This document shows, piece by piece, positions 1-5,996 of a stretch of DNA of 11,352 nt. This stretch comes from Acidobacteriota bacterium (GTDB lineage: Bacteria; Acidobacteriota; Terriglobia; Acidiferrales; UBA7541): positions 1-11,352 of the forward strand of contig QHYO01000108.1 of NCBI GenBank assembly GCA_003224135.1. The letters are read 5' to 3'. The notes beneath the pieces were generated by a model. That model was not told the origin of the DNA. It ran no database searches and saw nothing but the letters and a program-made list of their open reading frames with translations. Each line of letters begins with the position of its first letter. Within the stretch, counting starts at the first letter, position 1. The position numbers and the translations under genes are program-made.

Positions 1-159
1 TTGCTTGCGCCGATTCTTGTGGCCAGCACGGAAGTTACCGTGGGGCTGATGTCGGCCGACCCAGTGATGCAATGGAAGGGAATCGGCTTTCTGGCGGTGT
101 TTGACGTGGTATTTTTGACGGCGCTGTGGCTTTTCGGCGAATATTTACTGGAGGAATAG
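1..159 (+). CDS. ccmB: Heme exporter CcmB, C-terminal end (5' end outside window)
   Basis: Frame 1 is open from the left edge and gives 52 residues ending FGEYLLEE before a TAG. The C-terminus of CcmB, the membrane subunit of the CcmAB(CD) ABC complex, typically has a hydrophobic helix with an AFDVVFLT-like stretch followed by an acidic end. Here FLAVFDVVFLTALWLF and EYLLEE match that pattern. CcmAB works with CcmC and CcmD at the cytoplasmic membrane to release heme-loaded CcmE for cytochrome c maturation. The stop lies 6 bases before the ccmC start, so the two are co-transcribed. The start codon and most of the protein lie left of the window. The assignment rests on this short tail plus the adjoining ccmC. 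Confidence 0.85.
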   Translation: MLAPILVASTEVTVGLMSADPVMQWKGIGFLAVFDVVFLTALWLFGEYLLEE

Positions 160-165
160 GCGGGA

Positions 166-843
166 ATGGCGAAACGCGTCGTGCTCTGCGCAGCGGCTGT
201 CTTGCTGGTGATCGCCGCCGCGTACGCCTCTTTTTTTATAGCGCCCGAAGAACGAACCATGGGCGACTTGCAGCGTATTTTTTATTTTCACGTGAGCTGT
301 GCGTGGGCCGGACTCACTGCGTTTTTAATCGGTTTTGCAAGTAACCTGCTTTATGTCTGGAAGCGTAATGAGAAGTACGACTGGCTTGGCGTGACATGCG
401 CGGAAGTTGGCGTGGCATTTACCACGATTGTTTTGATTTCCGGCCCGATCTGGGCGAAACCGGCATGGGGAATCTATTGGACCTGGGATGCGCGACTGAC
501 TTCCACGTTTGTCCTCTGGCTCCTCTATATTTCGTATTTGCTACTCCGCACGCTCGTGGAAGAGCCGAACCGCCGAGCGTTATTGAGCGCGCTGTTTGGA
601 ATTTTTGCATTCATTGACGTGCCGATTGTTTTTGGTGCGATTCGCTGGTGGCGAACGCAGCATCCTGCGCCCGTGATTATGGGGGGCCCGAATTCGGGTC
701 TTGCTCCGGGAATGCGTCCGACGTTCTATTTTGCGGTCCTTGCGATGCATCTATTCATGTGGTTCCTAATTTCAGAACGTTACGCGCTCGAGAAACTGCG
801 AGGCGAAGTTGAGGTGTTACGCCGGGAGGCAGAGACATCGTGA
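166..843 (+). CDS. ccmC: Heme exporter/heme lyase subunit CcmC
   Basis: This 225-residue integral membrane protein attaches heme to the chaperone CcmE in cytochrome c maturation (system I). The family-defining tryptophan-rich motif is visible as WGIYWTWDARLTS (residues 101-113), which holds heme on the periplasmic side. The expected axial histidines fit H42 (in IFYFHVS) and H166 (in RWWRTQHP). About six hydrophobic segments can be seen, starting near residues 5-25, 44-62, 82-96, 114-128, 142-158 and 185-203, and the length is near the family norm. The ATG at 166 follows a purine-rich stretch (ggaggaataggcggga) that overlaps the ccmB end. The gene overlaps the next small gene by four bases (GTGA), which suggests translational coupling. 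The highly charged last 20 residues are cytoplasmic. Confidence 0.95.
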   Translation: MAKRVVLCAAAVLLVIAAAYASFFIAPEERTMGDLQRIFYFHVSCAWAGLTAFLIGFASNLLYVWKRNEKYDWLGVTCAEVGVAFTTIVLISGPIWAKPAWGIYWTWDARLTSTFVLWLLYISYLLLRTLVEEPNRRALLSALFGIFAFIDVPIVFGAIRWWRTQHPAPVIMGGPNSGLAPGMRPTFYFAVLAMHLFMWFLISERYALEKLRGEVEVLRREAETS

Positions 844-992
844 AAAATCTCGACAGCGTATTCTGGGCGTACATTCTCGGCTGGGCGATTTTTTTTGGTT
901 TTTATTTGAGCATCGCGAAGCGGTCGAACGATTTGCGCGCCGAGGTCGAACGGCTGAAAAAGTCCACATCGAGATCGACGGGAGAGAAGTAA
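840..992 (+). CDS. ccmD: Small CcmD-like membrane protein
   Basis: This 50-codon gene (GTG start overlapping the ccmC stop, TAA at 990-992) begins MKNLDSVFWAYILGWAIFF. It has a single membrane helix at about residues 8-24, followed by a basic and charged tail (AKRSNDLRAEVERLKK) that could form a short coil. CcmD proteins are tiny, poorly conserved single-span proteins encoded just after ccmC that help release holo-CcmE. Position, size and topology all fit, while sequence conservation is too weak to prove it. The spacing to hemH is one base. The next gene's ribosome binding site (ggagagaag) lies in its final codons, so the gene is embedded in the operon. It could instead be an unrelated small membrane protein. 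Confidence 0.75.
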   Translation: MKNLDSVFWAYILGWAIFFGFYLSIAKRSNDLRAEVERLKKSTSRSTGEK

Positions 993-993
993 C

Positions 994-2019
994 TTGGTAG
1001 GGAAGAAGCGCGTCGGCGTGGTGCTCTTTCAGCTGGGCGGTCCTGACTCGCTTGAAGCGGTCGAGCCGTTTCTGCGAAACCTTTTTCTCGATCCTGACAT
1101 TATTCCGATGGGGCCTCTGGGATTTTTGCGCGGGCCGCTGGCGCGCTACATCGCGAAAAAACGTTCCGTGCCAGTCGCTGGGCGTTACGCCATGATTGGA
1201 CGGCGTTCCCCGATCGCGTTGCTCACGGACCGTCAAGGAGTGAAGTTGCGCGCAGCGCTGGCCCCATACATCGATCCCGTTGTTGTTACAGCCATGCGTT
1301 ACTGGAAGCCGTTTACGGAAGATGCCGTTGCCGCGTTGAAGGGCGCAGAGCCGCTCGACGAAGTGGTGCTGTTACCGCTGTATCCACACTATTCGTACGC
1401 GACGACGCTCAGTAGCATGAAGGAGTGGCGGCGAGTTTATGGAAGTCCAGCAGGTGGACCGCCAGAGCGAGTGATCGAATCGTTTTACGACCATCCATCG
1501 TACATTCAGGCGTTAGTGCAAAAAGTTGGCGTTTGCTTGCGGCAATTCCTCGATAGTTCACGGATTCACCTGCTCTTCAGCGCACACGGCCTGCCGATGA
1601 GCCTGGTCGAAAAGGGCGATCCGTATCCCAAGCAAATTGCAGAGACCGTTCGCCTCGTGTGCGAGGCCGGGGCGAGGTCGTACGCGGGTTGGCCGAAGAC
1701 ACATTTGCTTTGCTATCAGAGCCGCGTCGGGCCCTCCAAGTGGCTCGAGCCGCCGTTTCTGGAGACGATGGAGCACCTGGGCCGTGAAGGCGTGAAGGAA
1801 ATGCTGGTGGTGCCGATTTCTTTCGTTACAGAGCACATTGAGACGCTGCACGAAATCAACATCGACGGACGCATCGATGCGAAAAAGTGGGGAATCGAAC
1901 GTTTCCGGATGATGCCCGCGGTCGGCGACTCGGCACCGTTTATAGCAGCGTTGCAAGACCTGGTTTTGAAAGCGGTGGGAAGTACCGATCAAAAAGAGCA
2001 ACTGCGCGCGGCGGTCTGA
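994..2019 (+). CDS. hemH: Ferrochelatase HemH
   Basis: This 341-residue ferrochelatase inserts Fe2+ into a porphyrin, the step that makes heme (or coproheme). The N-terminus VGVVLFQLGGPDSLEAVEPF is typical. The catalytic histidine is H198 in LLFSAHGLP, and the catalytic acid is E283 in FVTEHIETLHEIN. The conserved stretch YQSRVGPSKWLEP sits at residues 241-253. I chose the TTG at 994 because GGGAGAGAAG lies 5-15 bases upstream, the family alignment starts here, and no in-frame ATG is near. The gene follows ccmD by one base and precedes the heme A synthesis genes, so one operon makes heme and sends it to two users. Sequence alone does not tell a protoporphyrin from a coproporphyrin enzyme. Confidence 0.95.
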   Translation: MVGKKRVGVVLFQLGGPDSLEAVEPFLRNLFLDPDIIPMGPLGFLRGPLARYIAKKRSVPVAGRYAMIGRRSPIALLTDRQGVKLRAALAPYIDPVVVTAMRYWKPFTEDAVAALKGAEPLDEVVLLPLYPHYSYATTLSSMKEWRRVYGSPAGGPPERVIESFYDHPSYIQALVQKVGVCLRQFLDSSRIHLLFSAHGLPMSLVEKGDPYPKQIAETVRLVCEAGARSYAGWPKTHLLCYQSRVGPSKWLEPPFLETMEHLGREGVKEMLVVPISFVTEHIETLHEINIDGRIDAKKWGIERFRMMPAVGDSAPFIAALQDLVLKAVGSTDQKEQLRAAV

Positions 2020-2044
2020 AGTGCACGCGGGAAGCGTGCTGGAG

Positions 2045-2050
2045 TATAAT
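2045..2050 (+). promoter_or_regulatory. Possible -10 element ahead of ctaA
   Basis: A perfect TATAAT lies in the 50-base gap between hemH and ctaA, 20 bases before the ctaA start. The region 17 bases upstream (tgcacg) is a poor -35, and there is no extended -10 TG. It may be an internal promoter for ctaA-ctaB or chance. Confidence 0.25.
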
Positions 2051-2069
2051 TTTCTCTGGAAAGTCATCG

Positions 2070-2984
2070 ATGAATGCGCTTTATTACCGGGGTGTACACC
2101 GCTTCGCCGTTTTTGTTTTCTTTTGGACGATCCTATTGCTGGTTGCGGGAGCACTCGTGACCTCGAACGAAGCTGCATTGTCGGTGCCTGATTGGCCGAC
2201 GTCGTATGGAACGCTTACACCGCCGATGGTCGGCGGAATTGTTTACGAGCACAGCCATCGCGTAATCGCCGGCGTCCTGGGAATTTTGTTAATTGTTGAG
2301 GCCATTGTGATCTGGCTCCGCGAGGAGCGGCGGTGGCTGCGTTTGTTTGCGCTGGCTGCAGTAGGCGGAGTCGTGGCGCAAGCGATCTTGGGCGGGGAAG
2401 TCGTAATCAAGCTGCTTCACTACTGGCTGCCAGTACTGCATGCGTGCTTTGCCGAGATTATGTTTGGCGCAATCTTGTGTCTGGCGGTCTTTACGAGCAA
2501 GTGGTGGACTGACTCACATGAAATGCTTGAAGATCGAGGCGGAATCTCGATTCACTCGCTCGCGATCCTTAACGCTGTCGTAATGTTTATTCAGGTTTTT
2601 CTTGGCGCGGGCTTCCGCCATCAGTACGCACCGATCTGGCCGCATATCGTGGGGGCGTTTGTCGTCTTGGGCGTGATGATCTGGACGGCAACCGTGTTGC
2701 GGCGGCGTTTTGATTCTTCGCGCGAGCTGACGTTTGGCCGGACACTGCTGCATTCGATGGTGGGAACGCAGATTTTGCTGGGAGGCGCGGCGTATTGGTC
2801 GCGACTGGTGACGCAGGATGCTCCGCAACCGATGCCGGCGATGGTCGTGCTGACGGTAGTGCACACGGTTTTTGGGGCGCTAGTGTTTGCTTCGTCGATT
2901 CTGGTTGTGCTGATGTGCTATCGTCTCGTGCCACGTCGGGGAACGGTTGCGGTTCCGCCCCGGCCGCAGGCTGCGATCGAATGA
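2070..2984 (+). CDS. ctaA: Heme A synthase CtaA (COX15-like)
   Basis: This 304-residue membrane enzyme oxidises the C8 methyl group of heme O to a formyl group, giving heme A for aa3-type oxidases. The signature GALVTSNEAALSVPDWPTS (residues 27-45) is clear. Four heme-ligand histidine sites are in place: EHSHR (H61/H63), LPVLHA (H124), IWPHIVGA (H192) and VVHTVFGA (H265). About eight hydrophobic segments form two four-helix halves, as in Bacillus CtaA. The frame stays open upstream into hemH, but the ATG at 2070 fits the family N-terminus (YYRGVHRFAVF) and has ctggaaag just ahead. The stop overlaps the ctaB start by four bases (ATGA). The tail after residue 288 is Pro/Arg-rich and probably cytoplasmic. 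Confidence 0.93.
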   Translation: MNALYYRGVHRFAVFVFFWTILLLVAGALVTSNEAALSVPDWPTSYGTLTPPMVGGIVYEHSHRVIAGVLGILLIVEAIVIWLREERRWLRLFALAAVGGVVAQAILGGEVVIKLLHYWLPVLHACFAEIMFGAILCLAVFTSKWWTDSHEMLEDRGGISIHSLAILNAVVMFIQVFLGAGFRHQYAPIWPHIVGAFVVLGVMIWTATVLRRRFDSSRELTFGRTLLHSMVGTQILLGGAAYWSRLVTQDAPQPMPAMVVLTVVHTVFGALVFASSILVVLMCYRLVPRRGTVAVPPRPQAAIE

Positions 2985-3874
2985 GTACGCTTCGTTCAAC
3001 GAATTTCACGCTGATGAGCCGGGCCGGTGCGTATGTCGCGCTAACCAAGCCTGACGTTTCTTTCCTTGTTTTGATAACGACCGGCGCCGGATTTTACATG
3101 GGCGTTCGCGGGCCGGTGGATTGGCTGAAACTCGTGCACACGGTGTTTGGCACGATGCTGATCGCGGCGGGCACAGCGGCGCTCAATCACTACATTGAAC
3201 GTGAATCGGACCGCCACATGCGGCGAACAGCTTCGCGGCCGCTGCCGAGCGGCTTGTTGCAGCCGGCAGAAGCGTTATGGTTTGGCGTTGCGTTGGCGAT
3301 TGCCGGTGCCGCGGACCTGTGGCTGGTGGGCGGCTGGATGGCATCGCTGCTGGGCGTTGTGACTTGCCTGAGCTATTTGCTGGCGTATACACCTCTGAAG
3401 AAGCGCACGGTGTGGGCGACGTTTGTGGGAGCGTTTCCGGGAGCGATTCCTCCGATGATTGGCTGGGCAGCGGCAAGCGGCAGACTGGATAAGGGTGCGT
3501 GGCTGCTGTTCCTGATTTTGTTTTTCTGGCAGTTTCCGCACTTCCATGCAATTTCGTGGATGTATCGCGAAGATTATGCACGCGCTGGAATTCAGATGTT
3601 GCCGGTGGTGGACCGCGACGGGACGCGAACGTTTCGCCAGATCATCATCACTGCGGGAATGCTGGTGGGCGTAAGCGTGCTGCCGTCAGTTCTTGGTCTT
3701 GCCGGGGTGCTCTATTTTTTTGGCGCACTGGTGTTGAGTACAGCGCTCGTGCAGGTTTGCCTCTGGGCCTCCAGCGAAAAGACGAACGTGCGGGCAAAAT
3801 GGCTGATGCATGCCACGATTCTGCATATTCCGATCCTGTTCGGTTTGATGGCCTACGACAAAATCGCACGGTAG
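2981..3874 (+). CDS. ctaB: Protoheme IX farnesyltransferase (heme O synthase) CtaB
   Basis: This 297-residue polytopic prenyltransferase of the UbiA superfamily joins farnesyl diphosphate to protoheme to give heme O, the substrate of CtaA. The N-terminal TKPDVSFLVLITTGAGF motif is at residues 22-38. The first metal/diphosphate motif is N69-x3-E73-x3-D77 (NHYIERESD), followed by ASRPLPSG. YTPLKKRT is at residues 136-143. The heme O synthase signature WQFPHFHAISWMYREDY is at 183-199, followed by MLPVVDRDG. Length and helix pattern are normal. I chose the start from the ATGA overlap with ctaA and the family N-terminus, although the frame is open further upstream. The gene ends only nine bases before the duplicated and rearranged region. 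Confidence 0.95.
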   Translation: MSTLRSTNFTLMSRAGAYVALTKPDVSFLVLITTGAGFYMGVRGPVDWLKLVHTVFGTMLIAAGTAALNHYIERESDRHMRRTASRPLPSGLLQPAEALWFGVALAIAGAADLWLVGGWMASLLGVVTCLSYLLAYTPLKKRTVWATFVGAFPGAIPPMIGWAAASGRLDKGAWLLFLILFFWQFPHFHAISWMYREDYARAGIQMLPVVDRDGTRTFRQIIITAGMLVGVSVLPSVLGLAGVLYFFGALVLSTALVQVCLWASSEKTNVRAKWLMHATILHIPILFGLMAYDKIAR

Positions 3875-3883
3875 AATTTTCAT

Positions 3884-4031
3884 TACGCGCCAATCCGCGC
3901 CTGAACAATCCTAGCTCACTCGCAAAGGCAACGCGGCGATTACGGCTTCCGTAAATTGGTCTGTGCCGGCTTTCCCGCCAACATCGTGAGTGGTGTGCTT
4001 GGCCTCGCGATAAACCGTTTCAAGAGCTGTT
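3884..4031. repeat. Direct repeat copy A (ctaM tail + idh tail)
   Basis: This 148-bp stretch matches 4276-4427 with eight substitutions and one 4-base gap (roughly 95% identity by eye). It carries the last codons of the ctaM/DUF420 gene (tacgcgccaatccgcgcctga), the short intergenic spacer, and the last 39 codons of isocitrate dehydrogenase on the opposite strand. The 4-base gap lies in the spacer. All eight substitutions fall in the isocitrate dehydrogenase part. At the right edge it joins directly into the middle of the ctaM gene. Confidence 0.92.
3912..4031 (-). pseudogene. Detached 3' fragment of isocitrate dehydrogenase gene
   Basis: Read on the minus strand, these 40 codons encode the last 39 residues of the isocitrate dehydrogenase found intact at 4307-5326, plus a TAG stop. 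Only one residue differs: N320 of the intact protein is K here (HDVGGKAGT). The fragment has no start and is fused at its 5' side to ctaM sequence on the other strand, so it cannot make protein. All eight base differences from the intact gene lie at third codon positions, and seven of them are silent. That is unexpected for a non-functional copy decaying in place. Recent import of a related allele, or joining of two strain variants during assembly, fits better. Confidence 0.85.
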
Positions 4032-4296
4032 GTACCACTATCGGGTGGGCCATGTGGTATTCGAAGGGCAGGGCTGGATCCGCCCGGTGTATTTTGTACC
4101 GCTGACGTCGCACACCATTCTGGCGATCGTAATTGTGCCGTTGATTCTGATTACGCTGCGGCGTGGGTTGGCGGAGCGCTTTGACAAACACAAAGTGATT
4201 GCGAAGTGGACTCCACCGCTGTGGTTTTACGTCCGCGTGACCGGCGTGATCGTCTATTGGATGGTGTACCAGCTCTACGCGCCAATCCGCGCCTGA
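4030..4296 (+). pseudogene. ctaM: 5'-truncated ctaM/DUF420 (YozB-like) membrane protein
   Basis: The open frame encodes 88 residues (from a TTG at 4030, unlikely to be a real start) that match the C-terminal half of DUF420 proteins: YHYRVGHVVFEGQGWIRPVYF, then LTSHTILAIVIVPLILITL, then FDKHKVIAKWTPPLWFYV. Two membrane helices are visible (about residues 18-42 and 61-83), with conserved histidines H28 and H54. DUF420 proteins such as Staphylococcus CtaM are needed for a functional heme-A oxidase and often neighbour ctaA/ctaB, so the context fits. Family members are usually 130-180 residues. The first helices and the start codon are missing, replaced by the idh fragment fused exactly at 4030/4031. 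No ribosome binding site precedes it. It is probably a remnant. Confidence 0.8.
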
Positions 4297-4427
4297 ACGA
4301 AAAATCCTAGCTTACCCGCAAAGGCAACGCGGCGATTACGGCTTCCGTAAATTGGTCTGTGCCAGCATTGCCGCCGACATCGTGAGTGGTGTGCTTTGCC
4401 TCGCGATAGACCGTTTCAAGAGCTGTT
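4276..4427. repeat. Direct repeat copy B (in situ ctaM end and idh end)
   Basis: This is the partner of copy A. Here the sequence sits in its natural context: the ctaM stop (4294-4296), a 10-base spacer, then the end of the intact minus-strand isocitrate dehydrogenase gene. Homology with copy A starts at tacgcgccaat and stops at agctgtt inside the gene. After that point copy A continues into ctaM and copy B into isocitrate dehydrogenase. Confidence 0.92.
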
Positions 4428-5326
4428 TCGATGCGACGGGCAGCGGACCGTTCGCCAAGATAGTCGAGCATCAGAATGCTGCTCATCAGGAGAGCGGTTG
4501 GATTCGCAAGGCCCTTGCCAGCGATATCCGGCGCCGTGCCGTGGACGGCTTCAAAAATCGCGCCGTTATCTCCGATATTCCCGCTGGGAACAACTCCGAG
4601 ACCGCCTACGAGCCCTGCCGCAAGATCGCTCATCACGTCGCCATAGAGGTTCGGGAGGAGCAAGACATCGAACTGCTGCGGATTCAGAACAATCTGCATG
4701 CACGCATTGTCAACAATCATCTCTTTGTATTCGATTTCGGGAAATTCGGCAGCAACGGCGCGAATAGACCTGAGAAACAAGCCGTCCGAGAGCTTCATGA
4801 TGTTGGCTTTGTGAATGGCATGAATTTTTTTACGGCCCTCTTTTTTGGCGTGTGTAAAGGCAAACCGCGCAATGCGCGTCGAAGCGCGTTCCGTGATGAT
4901 TTTCAGGCTTTCAACGACTCCCGGCACGACTTCATGCTCCAGGCCGGAATAAAGGTCTTCCGTATTTTCGCGAACGATCACGACGTCTACGTTTTCAAAG
5001 CGAGATTTAAGTCCCGGAAGATTTTTGACGAGGCGGAGGTTCGCGTAGAGATCAAGAGTCTTGCGCAGAGCGACGTTCACGCTGGGAGCGCCGCCCGCGA
5101 TGGCCGTGGCCATCGGGCCTTTCAGTGCAACGCCGTTGCGGCGCACGGACTCGACTGCCGTTTGATTCAGGACTTGTCCTGTATCACTGGGGCCGCAGCC
5201 GTTGGCCCGTGCGTCGATCTCTTCCCAATCGATCTGAACGCCGGCGGCTTCCAGAATGCGCCGTGTCGCGCGCGAGACTTCCGTGCCGATGCCTTCGCCC
5301 GGCAAAAGCGTGACCTTGTGTCTCAT
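4307..5326 (-). CDS. icd: Isocitrate dehydrogenase, short NAD-type
   Basis: This 339-residue decarboxylating dehydrogenase of the isocitrate/isopropylmalate family converts isocitrate to 2-oxoglutarate in the TCA cycle. It has [14 protein letters not shown] at the N-terminus. The substrate loop is S82-x-N84-x3-R88, followed by R98 and R119, and Y126 is in [12 protein letters not shown]173 is in HKANIMK. The metal-site aspartates are D206 (IVDNACM), D230 and D234 (YGDVMSDLA). The motif [18 protein letters not shown] (residues 255-272) and ENTEDLYSG point to isocitrate dehydrogenase rather than isopropylmalate dehydrogenase, and D267-I268 in HGTAPDIAG favours NAD+. I chose the ATG at 5326 from the family N-terminus. 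The frame continues to a GTG at 5371, but that would run through the promoter. The gene converges with the ctaM remnant and is divergent from erpA. Confidence 0.9.
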   Translation of the reverse strand: MRHKVTLLPGEGIGTEVSRATRRILEAAGVQIDWEEIDARANGCGPSDTGQVLNQTAVESVRRNGVALKGPMATAIAGGAPSVNVALRKTLDLYANLRLVKNLPGLKSRFENVDVVIVRENTEDLYSGLEHEVVPGVVESLKIITERASTRIARFAFTHAKKEGRKKIHAIHKANIMKLSDGLFLRSIRAVAAEFPEIEYKEMIVDNACMQIVLNPQQFDVLLLPNLYGDVMSDLAAGLVGGLGVVPSGNIGDNGAIFEAVHGTAPDIAGKGLANPTALLMSSILMLDYLGERSAARRIETALETVYREAKHTTHDVGGNAGTDQFTEAVIAALPLRVS

Positions 5327-5337
5327 AGGTGCATCTA

Positions 5338-5366
5338 ATTGTATTGGATGGAGTTCGGGTTGTCGA
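5338..5366 (-). promoter_or_regulatory. Sigma70-like promoter for isocitrate dehydrogenase
   Basis: On the minus strand TCGACA (5366-5361; 5/6 match to TTGACA) is followed by a 17-base spacer and TACAAT (5343-5338; 5/6 match to TATAAT). Only 11 bases separate the -10 box from the ATG, so transcription would begin about 4-6 bases before the start codon. This agrees with the absence of a Shine-Dalgarno sequence there. Confidence 0.6.
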
Positions 5367-5372
5367 AGCACG

Positions 5373-5394
5373 TCAAGGAAGAGAGTTTCCTTGA
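5373..5394. promoter_or_regulatory. Perfect dyad, candidate operator between icd and erpA
   Basis: TCAAGGAA-N6-TTCCTTGA is a perfect 8+6+8 inverted repeat in the divergent intergenic region. It lies 6 bases upstream of the -35 box of the isocitrate dehydrogenase promoter. There is no T-run, so a terminator is unlikely. A dimeric DNA-binding regulator site is the natural reading, but I do not recognise the regulator. Confidence 0.45.
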
Positions 5395-5482
5395 GGCAAC
5401 TGCGACAAGATTCCAGAAGATGAACTATGGTTCTTTTTCTGCTACACTAATTTGGTAGGAATTTCCGCGGAGATGCCGCGGC

Positions 5483-5487
5483 GGAGG
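5483..5487 (+). promoter_or_regulatory. Ribosome binding site that decides the erpA start
   Basis: GGAGG sits nine bases before the ATG at 5497. Earlier in-frame starts (TTG 5452, ATG 5473) lack such a site and would add residues not found in the A-type carrier family. Confidence 0.65.
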
Positions 5488-5496
5488 CCCGGAATC

Positions 5497-5820
5497 ATGA
5501 TTAGTCTTACCCCGACAGCAAGCACCAAAGTCAAGGAAATCATGGGGATGCAGAACCCTGTGCCGACGGCGTTGCGCGTGGCCGTGGTCGGCGGCGGGTG
5601 TTCAGGCTTCCAGTACCACATGGCGTTCGAGAACCAGACGAACGACAGCGATGAAGTGATCGATTTTAACGGCCTGAAGGTAGCCGTGGACCAAATGAGC
5701 TCCATGTATCTGGAAGGCGTCGAGATCGACTACATCGAAACGATCGAGGGAGCGGGCTTCAAGTTCAACAACCCGAACGTGAAGAGCACCTGCGGCTGCG
5801 GCAGCTCGTTCAGCGTGTAA
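5497..5820 (+). CDS. erpA: A-type iron-sulfur cluster carrier, ErpA-like
   Basis: This 107-residue HesB/IscA-family protein binds and passes Fe-S clusters to target enzymes in the cytoplasm. All three cluster-ligand cysteines are present: C35 in VVGGGCSGFQY and C99/C101 in STCGCGSSFSV at the extreme C-terminus. The ending KSTCGCGSSFSV and the motif GGGCSGFQY resemble E. coli ErpA more than IscA, and no isc or suf genes are adjacent. Length is normal for the family. The start is fixed by the GGAGG at 5483-5487. The gene is monocistronic by position: a divergent gene lies upstream and a strong terminator follows. Distinguishing ErpA from other A-type carriers is tentative, while the family is certain. 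Confidence 0.9.
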   Translation: MISLTPTASTKVKEIMGMQNPVPTALRVAVVGGGCSGFQYHMAFENQTNDSDEVIDFNGLKVAVDQMSSMYLEGVEIDYIETIEGAGFKFNNPNVKSTCGCGSSFSV

Positions 5821-5828
5821 CTTAGTCG

Positions 5829-5846
5829 GAGCGCATGACTGCGCTC
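5829..5846. other. Hairpin directly after erpA
   Basis: gagcgca-tgac-tgcgctc is a perfect 7-bp stem with a 4-base loop, starting 8 bases after the erpA stop. It is followed by only two T residues and then tgaaaaat, so it is a poor terminator by itself. It may protect the mRNA 3' end or help the larger terminator that follows. Confidence 0.4.
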
Positions 5847-5859
5847 TTGAAAAATTTGT

Positions 5860-5903
5860 AGGCTCCTGAGAAGGGGACGGTTCCTAAGCTCAGGAGCCTT
5901 TTT
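5860..5903 (+). terminator. Intrinsic terminator of erpA
   Basis: AGGCTCCTGAG and CTCAGGAGCCT form a perfect 11-bp stem (5860-5870 with 5889-5899) around an 18-base loop. A run of five T (5899-5903) follows directly. This closes the erpA transcript before the nadE promoter. Confidence 0.88.
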
Positions 5904-5955
5904 CTATGGCTGCGACGTCCGTGCGCGTTTTGAAGATTTCGAATCACGACCACAT

Positions 5956-5985
5956 TTGCAAAATATGTCGCGGCGAACGTATTCT
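5956..5985 (+). promoter_or_regulatory. Candidate promoter for nadE
   Basis: TTGCAA (5956-5961) and TATTCT (5980-5985) are separated by 18 bases, each matching the sigma70 consensus at 4 of 6 positions. They lie after the erpA terminator and 11 bases before the nadE ATG. The match is moderate. Confidence 0.35.
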
Positions 5986-5996
5986 AGAGTTCAAGC

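Noticed and set aside
817..1236. Long minus-strand open frame of 139 codons over ccmD/hemH
   Set aside because: It is antisense to well-supported hemH, is rich in Arg/Ser/His as expected of a shadow frame, and shows no domain or ribosome binding site.
3884..4427. Insertion sequence or attachment-site explanation for the direct repeats
   Set aside because: There is no transposase, integrase, tRNA gene or terminal inverted repeat. The repeat content is ordinary gene sequence (ctaM and idh ends), which fits duplication/recombination better.
4352..5338. 328-codon plus-strand open frame across isocitrate dehydrogenase
   Set aside because: It is the exact antisense of the intact isocitrate dehydrogenase gene, which has all catalytic residues. 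The predicted protein has no recognisable fold.
5371..5371. GTG start 15 codons upstream of the isocitrate dehydrogenase ATG
   Set aside because: It would translate through the -10 region and much of the spacer of the best promoter, and the added residues are not part of the family N-terminus.
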